Source: Clostridium intestinale DSM 6191 (GTDB lineage Bacteria; Bacillota; Clostridia; Clostridiales; Clostridiaceae). From it: DNA of 64,000 nt. How positions within the stretch are numbered: the stretch's first letter is position 1; the number at the start of each line of letters is the position of its first letter. A program made the position numbers and the translations under genes. The DNA lies in contig NZ_FQXU01000015.1 in the NCBI RefSeq assembly GCF_900130055.1, positions 1-64,000 on the forward strand, written 5' to 3'. Below are positions 45,262 through 55,266 of the stretch, one piece after another. Under the pieces are notes generated by a model that was given only the letters and a program-made list of their open reading frames with translations, did no database searches and had not been told where the DNA came from.

Positions 45262-47733
45262 ATGAAGATATTTTTAAAATACGTACTAAAGAGCATGTTA
45301 GAAAAAAAAGCAAGATTCTTTCTTTTGCTAATAGCTATAGTACTTAGCACAGGATTATTTGTAGGAAGCATGGGAGCAGTAGATGCAGCTATAGACAGTT
45401 TTGTAAAACCGCAGCTAGAACAACTTGAAAATAAAGATGTATATGTATCAGCTAAAGATGGATCAATGGCCTTTGACTTAGAGGGGTTAAAGTTAGATGG
45501 ATTAAAAGATATAGTACCTGAAATAAGAAGTAGTTTTATATATGATACAGATGATATGCAGACAATACAAGTAATAGGGCGTGAAGAAAAGTATATAAAT
45601 AAAGATGTATTTGTAGATGGAAATGAGTTAAAAGATTTTAATGGTGAGACGTGTATAATCTCAAAAAGAGTTAGTGAAGAGTTTGATCTTAAAGTTGGAG
45701 ATAAACTAAATACACTGCTTAATGGCGAGAAGGTTAGCCTAGAAATCTCAAAAATTTCAGCTAATCAAGGAGTTTTTTATGGTGATACAAAAGAGAACTT
45801 TCAGATAATAGTTCCTTATAAATATTTAGCTGAAAAGTTTAATATGAAAGGTAAATATAATGTTGCATTTGCGAATAAAACAGAAGCAAACATTAAAGAT
45901 TCAATAGAAAAATTTAATGATGTTAACACTAATTTTATAGCTAAAGAACTTTATAATGAAGATGCTGTAAAAAGTCAAGTTGCACAAATAAACAACATGC
46001 TTTACATGATGTTATTAGTAGTTGTATTTATGAGCAGCATAATAATATATAGTTCTTTTAAATTAACAGTAACAGAGAGAATGCCAATTATAGGAACGTT
46101 TTTAAGTCAAGGTGCAACTAGGGGGACTATAAGAAGAATATTATACTTAGAAAGTTTGTGTTATGGAGTTTTAGGAGGGGTAATAGGTAATTTATTAGGA
46201 ATTGGAATATTATACCTAATAAATTACGTTATATCTCCTTTAAAAGAGTATGGAATACTACAACAACCTAACATAAATATTAGATATTTAATATATGGAC
46301 TAGTATTTTCAATACTACTATCTGTTGCATCAGCTGTAGTACCGATTATAAAGACGAATAAGCTTCAAGTTAAGGAAGTTATATTAAATACCTCAGATAG
46401 CTCAGAACAAATAGGGATAGGTAAATTTATAGCAGGCATAGTGCTTCTACTAGGAGTGATTATTGTAAACTCACTTAAAACTAAATGGTTAATAAATATA
46501 AGCCCAGTATTATTTATATTAGCAATAATTGCAGTAATACTAATTTATCCTAAGGTTGTAGAGTTTATATCAAAAAATATATTTTCTAAGCTTAGAGATA
46601 CTAATCCTATAAATGCGCTAGCCCTAAATAACATGAGTACATCTAAAGTTTTGCTTGGAAATATTAACTTAATGAATATAGCAATTATATCTATTATAAT
46701 GATAAATTCTTTAAGCATTAGTATAAAAGACGTAGTAGTAGAGGCTTATGAAAAATTAAACTATGGTATAGAAATAAATGTTCCTGAAAGTGGTGCCTTT
46801 GATCTTAAGGAAAAGGTATTAGATATACTTAAGGAAGAACCTAATGTTGTTCAAAGTTCAATACAAAGACAGCAATATGCGAGTGGAGATATTGATGGCA
46901 ATAATTATTCAGTTATGGGAATAGAGCCAGATAAATATTTAGACTTTGATAATTATCTAAACTGGGATAAAGAAGAATATAAAGAATTTGAAAATGGTAG
47001 TTTAAATGATGTTGTTATAACTGAAAAGATAGCAGAAAAAGTAAAATTGAAAAAAGGCGATAGCTTTGATATGAAAGTTGGAACTACCAATAAAAGCTAT
47101 AATGTTGTAGGGATTATTGATGGTAAATTATATAATGGTGGATCGGTTGTTTTTATAAATTATAAGGGTCTACCAAAAGAATATGTAGATAGTGCGTCTA
47201 TACAGTTTTACTTAAATACTACAGGACGTTCAGCAGATGTAAAAGAAAATATCAACAAGAAAATCAGAGCTCTTGGAGGCAGTGTTTTAACATTTGAAGA
47301 AACAAAAGCAAGAAATGTTGAAAATAACAAACAACTTACAGATATATTGAGTATATTCTCATTTATGTCGGTTGTTATAGGAGCTTTTGGAGTTCTAAAT
47401 AATATAGGAATAAGTTTTATTCAGAGGAAAAAAGATTTAGCAGTTTTAAGTTCAGTAGGTATGAGTAAATTCCAAAGAAATAGAATGCTTATAGTAGAGT
47501 CTGTTCTTACAGTATTATGGTCAATAATTATTGTAACGCCATTCTCTTATCTTGGGATGTCAATAATGAGTAAGATAAGTAAGTTATTAGGATTTGATAT
47601 GGAAGTTGTATTTAATATTAAGTTTGTACCAGTAATATTTTTAGTATCTCTGGCAATAGTTTTAATAGCAACAATACCAGTATTATTTAAAAGTAAAAAA
47701 CTATCTATTATAGAAGAATTAAAATATGAGTAG
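45262..47733 (+). CDS. ABC transporter permease, FtsX/MacB type (large, duplicated)
   Basis: An 823-residue permease, start 45262 after AAAGGGGGC. It has a first membrane helix near residues 20-40, a large extracellular domain, three helices (about 245-375), then a second similar half with its own extracellular domain and three C-terminal helices (about 700-815). This is the duplicated FtsX layout of lipoprotein or peptide ABC transporters (LolCE/MacB-like; in Gram-positives usually antimicrobial-peptide resistance or export). Its ATPase is the next gene, 11 bases downstream. The substrate is unknown. Confidence 0.9.
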   Translation: MKIFLKYVLKSMLEKKARFFLLLIAIVLSTGLFVGSMGAVDAAIDSFVKPQLEQLENKDVYVSAKDGSMAFDLEGLKLDGLKDIVPEIRSSFIYDTDDMQTIQVIGREEKYINKDVFVDGNELKDFNGETCIISKRVSEEFDLKVGDKLNTLLNGEKVSLEISKISANQGVFYGDTKENFQIIVPYKYLAEKFNMKGKYNVAFANKTEANIKDSIEKFNDVNTNFIAKELYNEDAVKSQVAQINNMLYMMLLVVVFMSSIIIYSSFKLTVTERMPIIGTFLSQGATRGTIRRILYLESLCYGVLGGVIGNLLGIGILYLINYVISPLKEYGILQQPNINIRYLIYGLVFSILLSVASAVVPIIKTNKLQVKEVILNTSDSSEQIGIGKFIAGIVLLLGVIIVNSLKTKWLINISPVLFILAIIAVILIYPKVVEFISKNIFSKLRDTNPINALALNNMSTSKVLLGNINLMNIAIISIIMINSLSISIKDVVVEAYEKLNYGIEINVPESGAFDLKEKVLDILKEEPNVVQSSIQRQQYASGDIDGNNYSVMGIEPDKYLDFDNYLNWDKEEYKEFENGSLNDVVITEKIAEKVKLKKGDSFDMKVGTTNKSYNVVGIIDGKLYNGGSVVFINYKGLPKEYVDSASIQFYLNTTGRSADVKENINKKIRALGGSVLTFEETKARNVENNKQLTDILSIFSFMSVVIGAFGVLNNIGISFIQRKKDLAVLSSVGMSKFQRNRMLIVESVLTVLWSIIIVTPFSYLGMSIMSKISKLLGFDMEVVFNIKFVPVIFLVSLAIVLIATIPVLFKSKKLSIIEELKYE

Positions 47734-47744
47734 GAGGAAAAGAA

Positions 47745-48434
47745 ATGAGAGCAATAGAAGTATTTGATTTAAATAAAAATTTCAAGGTAGGTAAAGAAGA
47801 AATAAATGTTCTAAAGAATTTAAACTTTTCTGTGGATAAGGGGGAGTTTCTTTCTATAATGGGACCATCAGGTTGTGGAAAGTCCACACTTTTATATCTA
47901 TTAGGAGGATTAGATAAACCTTCAAGTGGTATAGTAAATGTTAATGGAAAAGACTTAAGTAAATTAAGTGAAAAGCAAAAAAGTATAATGAAAAGAAGAG
48001 AACTTGGATTTGTATTTCAGTTTTATAATTTAGTTCCTAACCTTTCTGTAGAAGATAATATTTTACTTCCAATAATTTTAGATGGAGGAAAGATAAAAGA
48101 TTATTCACGTAAGCTTACTGAAATATTGGATAGAATAGAAATGAGTCATAAGAGAAAAGTGACACCTAGAGAATTGTCTGGTGGACAACAGCAAAGAGTT
48201 GCAATAGCTAGAGCATTAGTATTTGAACCAGATATAATATTAGCAGATGAACCTATAGGAAACTTAGATTCAAAGACAGGTACGGAAATAATGAGACTTT
48301 TCAAAAATATAAATAAAGACTTAGGGAAAACAATAATACAAGTTACTCACTCACAAGAATCGGCTGCTTATGGGACTTCAATATTAAAATTAAGAGACGG
48401 AGAAATTGTAGTTAGAGAAGAAGTTGCATCGTAG
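47745..48434 (+). CDS. ABC transporter ATP-binding protein (MacB/LolD-like)
   Basis: A 229-residue ATPase with Walker A GPSGCGKST, the Q-loop FVFQFYNLVPNLSVEDN, the signature LSGGQQQRVAIARAL and Walker B ILADEPIGNLD. The FQFYNLVPNLS segment is typical of MacB/LolD-type ATPases that drive FtsX permeases. It partners the preceding permease in one transcript and is followed by a strong terminator. Confidence 0.95.
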   Translation: MRAIEVFDLNKNFKVGKEEINVLKNLNFSVDKGEFLSIMGPSGCGKSTLLYLLGGLDKPSSGIVNVNGKDLSKLSEKQKSIMKRRELGFVFQFYNLVPNLSVEDNILLPIILDGGKIKDYSRKLTEILDRIEMSHKRKVTPRELSGGQQQRVAIARALVFEPDIILADEPIGNLDSKTGTEIMRLFKNINKDLGKTIIQVTHSQESAAYGTSILKLRDGEIVVREEVAS

Positions 48435-48504
48435 CAATTTAATTGAGTTTAACTATTTTGCTGATAGTAATAGATGTAAATTTAAATAAAACTTTATAAA
48501 GTTT

Positions 48505-48537
48505 AATAAAAAAGCAGCATTAAGCTGCTTTTTTATT
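48505..48537 (+). terminator. Terminator after the ABC pair
   Basis: A perfect 14-bp stem (48505-48518 with 48524-48537), loop ATTAA, with A/T tracts on both sides. Confidence 0.93.
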
Positions 48538-48557
48538 CTATATGATATATTCTTATT

Positions 48558-48619
48558 GTTGAATACCTGAGTACATAGATACTTGAGTACCTGAGTACTC
48601 AGGTACTCAAGTATTCAAC
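48558..48619. repeat. Composite TGAGTAC palindrome between converging genes
   Basis: A perfect 36-bp palindrome (48579-48614, centre GAGTACTC). The outer block 48558-48574 pairs with 48603-48619 with one mismatch, so two alternative hairpins are possible. The units CCTGAGTAC, CTTGAGTAC, CCTGAGTAC repeat along it. There is no following T run, so it is not a normal terminator. Confidence 0.85.
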
Positions 48620-48636
48620 TATTTAAATTAGATAAA

Positions 48637-49653
48637 CTATTTTAAATCTTTTACTCCTGTTTCTAAAATTTCCATTTGCAATAAAGTTTGTTCATCAGTA
48701 ATAGTTTTTTCTTTTCCATTTATAATAGCTTCGTATAAATCATCATAAACTCTTCCATAATCACCATCAACTGATTTAACTTTTTCTTCATGAGTTACGC
48801 CTTCATCATCTATATAAGTTATAGTCCCATAGTGCTCAAGAGTATCAATACCAAAATCTTTATTATGAGGCATGTGGAATAGTTTTAAGTGTTCTTCTTG
48901 GCGGTCTTTAGTTTGTTTAACGAAGCATCCCTTTTTACCATATACAACAAAACTTGGTCTTTCTTTTAATCTAAAGTAACTAGATTTAACGGACACCTTT
49001 AAAATTCCATAATATAAATCTAAATCAAAATAATCATTCATTCTTCCAGAACCTAATAATTGTCTAACATCATAATGAATGTCGTCAGGTTTTCCAAAAT
49101 AACTTATTACTTGATCTAAAGTATGGCAGCCATGTCCATATAAATAAGAAAAGTGAGGAATAAAATTAGTTACTGATTCAGGAACTTCAGGACGATAATA
49201 ATCATAATGCATTTCAACTTCAAGTAATTCTCCAAGATTGCCTTCTTCAATAACTTTTTGAACTGTTAAGAAATCACTGTCAAAACGTCTATTTTGATAC
49301 GCTTGAACAATTAGACCTTTTTCCTTTGCAAGTTCAAATATTTCTTTAGCTTGAGCTGATGTTTCCATAAAAGGTTTTTCAACTAAGCAGTGTTTATTAT
49401 GTTCTAATACCATTTTTGCATATTCATAATGACTATCATGTCTTGTACAGACTACTATAAGCTGTATATCTTCATCATTTAGTAATTCATTTAAATCAGA
49501 AGTGTAGTTTACACCTTCTATCCTAGCCCAACTTTCGTGTTTAGGGTTTCTTTGATATATTGTTTTAACTTTTATATTTTCTCTTCTCAAAACGAATGGT
49601 AGATGATATCTATTTGTACTTTTACCATTGCCAATATAACCAATTGTAAGCAT
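48637..49653 (-). CDS. Gfo/Idh/MocA-family oxidoreductase
   Basis: A 338-residue NAD(P)-binding protein on the minus strand. The start at 49653 follows AAGGAGGG. The N-terminal Rossmann part reads LTIGYIGNGKSTNRYHLPF, and the family's EKPF motif is at about residue 95 (HCLVEKPFMETS). The N-terminal KSTNRYHLPF resembles the YvaA/IolW type of scyllo-inositol dehydrogenases, but closely related enzymes act on other sugars, so no substrate is assigned. It is divergent from recQ. Confidence 0.87.
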   Translation of the reverse strand: MLTIGYIGNGKSTNRYHLPFVLRRENIKVKTIYQRNPKHESWARIEGVNYTSDLNELLNDEDIQLIVVCTRHDSHYEYAKMVLEHNKHCLVEKPFMETSAQAKEIFELAKEKGLIVQAYQNRRFDSDFLTVQKVIEEGNLGELLEVEMHYDYYRPEVPESVTNFIPHFSYLYGHGCHTLDQVISYFGKPDDIHYDVRQLLGSGRMNDYFDLDLYYGILKVSVKSSYFRLKERPSFVVYGKKGCFVKQTKDRQEEHLKLFHMPHNKDFGIDTLEHYGTITYIDDEGVTHEEKVKSVDGDYGRVYDDLYEAIINGKEKTITDEQTLLQMEILETGVKDLK

Positions 49654-49795
49654 AATACCCTCCTTAAAATATGATATACTTAATTTTAACATAAATTTAA
49701 AAGCAAAAAGAGCTGAAGTGTTATAATTAGATGAAAAATAATGCTGAGTTATGTTAATAATTATGATAATAAAGATTTTGTAGAGGTGTTTTAAG

Positions 49796-52207
49796 TTGAT
49801 TGATAGAGGATTAGAACTGTTAGAAAGATATTTTGGATACAAGAGTTTTAGAAGAGGACAAGACGATATTATTAAAAATATTGTTGAAGGTAATGATGTA
49901 TTAGCAATTATGCCAACAGGGGGAGGAAAGTCTATCTGTTATCAAATTCCTGCACTTATGCTGGAAGGAATGACTTTAGTAATTTCTCCGTTAATTTCTT
50001 TAATGAAGGATCAGGTTGATACTATTAAAGAAATGGGAATAGAAGCAGCTTATATAAATAGTTCATTATCAACTAATGAATTTAAAGAAGTATTAGATGG
50101 AATAAGAAGTGATAGATTTAAAATTATATATGTGGCTCCAGAACGACTTGATTCTTATGAATTTTTATCTATACTTGGAGAGAAAAATATATCGCAAGTG
50201 GCTATTGATGAAGCTCACTGTGTATCTCAATGGGGACATGATTTTAGAACAAGCTATAGAAAGATACCTTTTTTTATTAATAGCTTAAGGAATAGACCTA
50301 TAATAACTGCCTTTACAGCAACAGCTACAAATGAAGTAAGGGAAGACATAATTAATATTTTATCTCTGAATACTCCAAAAGTATTTATATCAGGTTTTGA
50401 TAGAGAAAACCTTAAGATAACTATAGTAAAATCAGGTAGTAAAAAGGATTATCTTTTAGATTATATAAATAATCATAAAGAAGATTCAGGAATAATATAT
50501 GCGGCTACCCGTAAAGAAGTAGATGCAGCTTATACATTACTTTTAAAAAAAGGTTTTTCTGTGGGAAGATATCATGCAGGCTTATCTGATAATGAAAGAG
50601 AAAAAAGTCAAGAGGATTTTATCTACGATAGAGTTAATATTATGGTTGCTACCAATGCTTTTGGTATGGGAATAGATAAATCTAATATTAGATATGTTAT
50701 TCATTATAATATGCCTAAAAATATAGAAAGCTACTATCAAGAAATAGGTAGAGCAGGTAGAGATGGTTTAGATAGCGAATGTGTACTTCTATTTACTCCT
50801 GGGGATGTACAAACTCAAAAGTATTTAATTGAGATGAGTATAGAAAATCCAGAGAGAAAAAATAATCAATATAAAATGCTGCAATATATGGTTGATATGA
50901 TTCACTCTAATGATTGTTATAGGAGATTTATACTTAATTATTTTGGAGATGAATATCCTAAGGATTGTAACAATTGTAGTAATTGTGAAAGTGAAGGAGA
51001 AATAGTTGATAGAACCTTAGATGCACAGAAGGTTTTGTCTTGCATATATAGAATGAAGAGAAGCTTTGGTTCTACAATGATTGTAGATGTACTTAGAGCA
51101 TCTAAAAATAAGAAACTTCAAGAGTTTAAGTTCAATGAATTATCTACCTATGGAATAATGAAGGAGTTCTCCAAAGACGATTTGAAGAATTTCATAAACA
51201 CTCTTATTTCTCATGGATATATGGATATGGTAGAGGGAACTTACCCAGTTATTAGATTAAATGATAGGTCTATAAAAGTATTAAAGGGAGAAGAACAGGT
51301 TAAATTCAAAGAAATCAAGGTGGAAAGAGTATTTAAGATTGACGATTCATTATATGAAGAGCTTAGAACTTTAAGAAGAGAGATTTCGGAGAGAGAGGGA
51401 GTTCCTCCTTACATAATATTCCCTGATGTAACCTTAAAGGATATGTCTATAAAACATCCAGTTAATAAAGAGCAAATGCTTTTAATATCTGGAGTAGGTG
51501 AGGTTAAGTATAATAAATATGGTGAGGAATTTGAAAAGCTAATACTAAAATATTTAGAGAAAAATAGAGCTATTTTAGATGATGAGGTATGTTATGTTTC
51601 AACTGATGAAAGATTATTAGAAGAATTAATAAAGGTTAGGAATGCTATTGCTAAAAAAGAAAATCAACTTCCTCAAGCTGTAATAGCTAAAAATACATTA
51701 AAAGAAATAAGTGGAAGGTATCCTAGAGATACAGATAACTTAAAGGATATAACAGGTCTTGGACCTAAGAAAATAGAAAGATATTCAGAGAAAATCTTGG
51801 AAATAGTAAATAACTATGTATTAGAACATGGTATTGGAGTTAAGTGGAGAGATAAAAAAAGAAATAAGCTAATAATAGATGGCGAACATAGAAAGCCGGA
51901 TGAAATTGCTATAGATATGCTTAAGGAAGGAAAGGAACTTCAATATATTTCCCAGGAATTAGAGGTTTCAATATCTACAGTATTAGGTTATGTTACTGAC
52001 TATTTAGAGTCAGGAAGAGAACTAGACTTTTACTTAGATATAAGAGGGCTATATACAGAAGAGGAGAGAGCTTTAATTATAAATGAGTGCAGAAACTCGG
52101 GGTACAGCTCTATAAGTTCAATAAAGAGAAAACTTCCTGATAACATAAAATATGAGAGTATAAGGGCAGTTATTTTGGACGAATACTATCTTAAAGACAA
52201 GGTTTAA
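49796..52207 (+). CDS. recQ: ATP-dependent DNA helicase RecQ
   Basis: An 803-residue helicase starting at TTG, supported by AGAGGTG at 49782-49788. Domains in order: helicase core with PTGGGKS and DEAH box (IDEAHC), second RecA domain (QEIGRAGRDGLDS), zinc-binding part (cysteines in CYRRF and CNNCSNC), winged helix RQC, two successive HRDC domains (about residues 515-595 and 605-675) and a C-terminal helix-turn-helix (HTH_40-like). It unwinds DNA in repair and recombination. Two HRDC domains are a feature of some clostridial members. Confidence 0.95.
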   Translation: MIDRGLELLERYFGYKSFRRGQDDIIKNIVEGNDVLAIMPTGGGKSICYQIPALMLEGMTLVISPLISLMKDQVDTIKEMGIEAAYINSSLSTNEFKEVLDGIRSDRFKIIYVAPERLDSYEFLSILGEKNISQVAIDEAHCVSQWGHDFRTSYRKIPFFINSLRNRPIITAFTATATNEVREDIINILSLNTPKVFISGFDRENLKITIVKSGSKKDYLLDYINNHKEDSGIIYAATRKEVDAAYTLLLKKGFSVGRYHAGLSDNEREKSQEDFIYDRVNIMVATNAFGMGIDKSNIRYVIHYNMPKNIESYYQEIGRAGRDGLDSECVLLFTPGDVQTQKYLIEMSIENPERKNNQYKMLQYMVDMIHSNDCYRRFILNYFGDEYPKDCNNCSNCESEGEIVDRTLDAQKVLSCIYRMKRSFGSTMIVDVLRASKNKKLQEFKFNELSTYGIMKEFSKDDLKNFINTLISHGYMDMVEGTYPVIRLNDRSIKVLKGEEQVKFKEIKVERVFKIDDSLYEELRTLRREISEREGVPPYIIFPDVTLKDMSIKHPVNKEQMLLISGVGEVKYNKYGEEFEKLILKYLEKNRAILDDEVCYVSTDERLLEELIKVRNAIAKKENQLPQAVIAKNTLKEISGRYPRDTDNLKDITGLGPKKIERYSEKILEIVNNYVLEHGIGVKWRDKKRNKLIIDGEHRKPDEIAIDMLKEGKELQYISQELEVSISTVLGYVTDYLESGRELDFYLDIRGLYTEEERALIINECRNSGYSSISSIKRKLPDNIKYESIRAVILDEYYLKDKV

Positions 52208-52223
52208 TGGAAGGAATGAAATT

Positions 52224-53264
52224 ATGAATATAGATTCAAAGATACTTACTCCTAAAGTGAGTATAGCACCTATGGTAGACAGAACAGATAGACATTTTAG
52301 ATATTTTGCTAGAATTATTACTAAAAAAGCTTTGTTGTATACAGAGATGGTAACAGCACAAGCTATAATAAATGGAAAAAGAGATAAGTTATTAGATTTT
52401 AATCCATTTGAGAAGCCTATTTCATTACAGATAGCTGGATCTAATCCAGAAGATATTTATAAAGCAGTAAAATTAGCTGAAGATTGGGATTATGATGAGA
52501 TAAATTTAAATGCTGGTTGTCCTTCTGATAGAGTGGCTGGAAATGAGATGGGAGCATGCCTTATGGCTTATCCAGAGCTTGTAAGAGATATGATTAAGGC
52601 TATGAAAGAAGCTACTAAGAAACCTGTAACCCTGAAACATAGAATAGGAATTGAAGGAAAAAATATATTACCAGATAGTTTTGAAAGAACTTTGCTAGAT
52701 AGATATGAAGACATGATAGGATTTATAAATAAGGTTGAAGAAGCTCAACCTGATAGGTATACAATACATGCAAGAATAGCTATTTTGGAGGGGTTAAGTC
52801 CTAGAGAAAATAGAGAAGTACCACCATTAAGATATGAAGATGTATATAAAGTTAAAGAAGAGAAACCTAATCTACAAGTAGAAATTAATGGTGGAATAAA
52901 AACCATAGATGAAATGAAGAACCATTTAAGATATGTGGATGGTGTTATGATAGGAAGAGCTGCCTATGACAATCCTATTATCCTAAGAGAAGTAGATAAA
53001 TTCTTCAAAGGTGGCGAGATAAATAATATATCAAGAAGAGAAATAATAGAAGAATTTATTCCTTATATTGAAAACCTTGAGAAGAATGGAGAAAATCCTC
53101 ATGTAGCCTTAACTCATACTTTAGGATTATTTTTAGGTGAAAAAGGTTCTAAGATATGGAAGCAGATAGTTTCACCAGCTAGTTCTAAGAATATAAAAAG
53201 ATCCGAATTACTTAAAGAAGGACTGAAAAATTTACCAGAGGAATCTCTTGATAGTAGAATTTAA
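52224..53264 (+). CDS. dus: tRNA-dihydrouridine synthase (DusA-like)
   Basis: A 346-residue FMN enzyme that reduces uridine to dihydrouridine in the tRNA D-loop. The N-terminal VSIAPMVDRTDRHFRYF and INLNAGCPSDRVAG with catalytic Cys99 resemble the DusA subgroup. A GGAAGG site lies about 11 bases before the ATG, 16 bases after recQ, so both may be co-transcribed. Confidence 0.9.
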   Translation: MNIDSKILTPKVSIAPMVDRTDRHFRYFARIITKKALLYTEMVTAQAIINGKRDKLLDFNPFEKPISLQIAGSNPEDIYKAVKLAEDWDYDEINLNAGCPSDRVAGNEMGACLMAYPELVRDMIKAMKEATKKPVTLKHRIGIEGKNILPDSFERTLLDRYEDMIGFINKVEEAQPDRYTIHARIAILEGLSPRENREVPPLRYEDVYKVKEEKPNLQVEINGGIKTIDEMKNHLRYVDGVMIGRAAYDNPIILREVDKFFKGGEINNISRREIIEEFIPYIENLEKNGENPHVALTHTLGLFLGEKGSKIWKQIVSPASSKNIKRSELLKEGLKNLPEESLDSRI

Positions 53265-53274
53265 TTTAGATTTG

Positions 53275-53305
53275 GGAAGGTGCTTAAGTTACCTTCCTTT
53301 CTTGT
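53275..53305 (+). terminator. Probable terminator after dus
   Basis: GGAAGGT (53275-53281) pairs with ACCTTCC (53291-53297), followed by a short T-rich tail. Confidence 0.55.
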
Positions 53306-53347
53306 ATTTGGTATAATTAAAGTAATAATTGTATAAAGGGGTAAATC

Positions 53348-54538
53348 ATGGATTTGAGGGTTAAAGATATTATAACAATAGTTGATTATATAGTTTTTAC
53401 AATAATACTTATTATCTTAGCATTTTTAAGTGGGAGTAATTTTTTATTACTTATAACTTATCTTCTTTTTCTTACCTGTTTCACCATAAGAACTTATTTT
53501 TGTTATGAAAAAGAGAGAGAAATTGCAAAAAACATATTATTAATTTTAGAGGTAATGATAATATGGTTTATAAATTATAGTTCTAAAAGTTTCGTAGCTA
53601 TGATTTTATATTTATTTTTAGTGGACAGTATAATAATTAATTTTAATAAAAAACAAGGATACATGTATTCAGTATTAGTGTATTTGATGAATTTTTTATC
53701 TGCAATTATTATGTTAAAAGATAAAATAAACTTGATTCCAGTATTTATATTAGTAACAATGCCCATATATATTATATTTATAATTATATTTAAGCTTATA
53801 AACTATTTATTATTTCAGAATAAGATAATAGAAGAGTCTTTGAAAGAAATTACCGTTAAAAAGATAGAAAAAGATGAGGTATATGGACACTTAAGCGAGG
53901 CTTATGAAAAAGTAGAGCTTATGACCGCTAATTCTGAGAGAAACAAAATAGCCAGGGAAATTCATGATACAGTTGGACATACTCTCACAACTGTTTTGGT
54001 TGAAATGGAAGCCTCCAAAAGGCTTATGGATAAGGATATTATTAAGGCTAAGGAAAAGTTGAGTTTAGCCCAGGAACAAGTTAGAAAAGGTCTTAATGAT
54101 ATAAGAAGTTCTGTAAGAATATTAGAACAAGGAAAGGAAATTATGGACTTTTGGGGTTCTTTAAAGACCTTTATAGCGGATTGTGAAATGCATTCAGATA
54201 TTATTGTAAAAAGTCATATAGATAGTGATATGAATGTTTATGATAGTGGGAAAAAGGTTATTTATAGAGCGCTTCAAGAAGGATTAACTAATGGAATTCG
54301 ACATGGGAAAAGTACTGCCTTTATTTTTAAGTTATTTGAGAGAGATAATTCAATTAACTTCTCTTTAGAGGATAATGGTATTGGATCTGTAGCGTTAACT
54401 AAAGGTTTTGGGCTTAGATCCATGGAGGAGCGTGTAAAAGAGCTAGGTGGACAACTTGATATATATTCAGAAGAAGGCGAGGGGTTTTCTATTTATATAA
54501 AACTGCCATTAGTTGAAGGAGGAAAAATAAATGATTAG
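53348..54538 (+). CDS. Sensor histidine kinase (NarL/DesK type, HisKA_3)
   Basis: A 396-residue kinase. The first 160 residues form five or six membrane helices with almost no outside loop, so it probably senses inside the membrane. A coiled-coil leads to the dimerisation box REIHDTVGHTLTTVL with His206, then the HATPase part with EGLTNGIRHGKS and GIGSVALTKGFGLRSMEERV. AAAGGGG precedes the ATG. It overlaps the response regulator gene by 8 bases, and ABC genes follow; such kinases often detect envelope stress or peptide antibiotics. Confidence 0.93.
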   Translation: MDLRVKDIITIVDYIVFTIILIILAFLSGSNFLLLITYLLFLTCFTIRTYFCYEKEREIAKNILLILEVMIIWFINYSSKSFVAMILYLFLVDSIIINFNKKQGYMYSVLVYLMNFLSAIIMLKDKINLIPVFILVTMPIYIIFIIIFKLINYLLFQNKIIEESLKEITVKKIEKDEVYGHLSEAYEKVELMTANSERNKIAREIHDTVGHTLTTVLVEMEASKRLMDKDIIKAKEKLSLAQEQVRKGLNDIRSSVRILEQGKEIMDFWGSLKTFIADCEMHSDIIVKSHIDSDMNVYDSGKKVIYRALQEGLTNGIRHGKSTAFIFKLFERDNSINFSLEDNGIGSVALTKGFGLRSMEERVKELGGQLDIYSEEGEGFSIYIKLPLVEGGKIND

Positions 54539-55172
54539 AGTAGTTATAGTGGATGATCAAAGGTTAATGAGAGATGGATTAAAAACTATATTAGAACTTC
54601 AAGATAATATAGAGGTTATTGGCACTGCTTCTGATGGTAGAGAAGTAATTGATATATGCAGAACATGTACTCCAGACGTTATTTTAATGGATATAAGGAT
54701 GCCGGGAATGAATGGAGTAGAGGCTACCAATATAATAAAAAACAGTTATCCAGAGATTAAAATATTAGTTTTAACAACCTTTGATGACGAAGAGTATATT
54801 GTTGATGCACTAAATTATGGAGCGTCAGGGTATATGTTAAAGGATATAGATGGAGATGCCCTAATTAAAGCCATAGAAGATGCTTATGATAATAAATACA
54901 TACTTCCATCCTCAATAGCATCTAAGTTGGTAAATAAGCTTATAAGCAACAATATAAGTGATAAAAAAGAAGAAAATCTAAAAGGTCTATTTACTGATAG
55001 AGAACTTGAAGTTGCAAAGATGTTATCACAAGGTTTTACTAATAAACAGATAGCCTCCTCTCTATTTATATCAGAGGGAACTGTAAAAAACAATGTAAGT
55101 AATATATATTCTAAGATACAAATATTTGATAGAACTTCAGCAGCATTATATTTAAAGGAGATATTAAAATAA
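54531..55172 (+). CDS. NarL/LuxR-family response regulator
   Basis: A 213-residue regulator with a receiver domain, phosphorylated at Asp54 (VILMDIRMPGM), and a C-terminal LuxR helix-turn-helix (LTDREL-type FTDRELEVAKMLSQGFTNKQIASSLFISEGTVKNN). It should bind DNA upstream of its targets, most likely the ABC genes that start 95 bases downstream. GGAGG stands before the start, inside the kinase end. Confidence 0.95.
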   Translation: MIRVVIVDDQRLMRDGLKTILELQDNIEVIGTASDGREVIDICRTCTPDVILMDIRMPGMNGVEATNIIKNSYPEIKILVLTTFDDEEYIVDALNYGASGYMLKDIDGDALIKAIEDAYDNKYILPSSIASKLVNKLISNNISDKKEENLKGLFTDRELEVAKMLSQGFTNKQIASSLFISEGTVKNNVSNIYSKIQIFDRTSAALYLKEILK

Positions 55173-55215
55173 ATGACCACGGTAACTAGTATGTAGTGAC
55201 CGTGGTTACTATTAT
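55173..55215 (+). terminator. Hairpin after the two-component genes
   Basis: TGACCACGGTAACTA pairs imperfectly with TAGTGACCGTGGTTA, with a short T-rich tail. It may only partly separate the regulators from the ABC genes. Confidence 0.55.
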
Positions 55216-55266
55216 TTATGGAGGAATTTTTATATTATATTTATAAGAATTGAAGGGAGGATTGAA

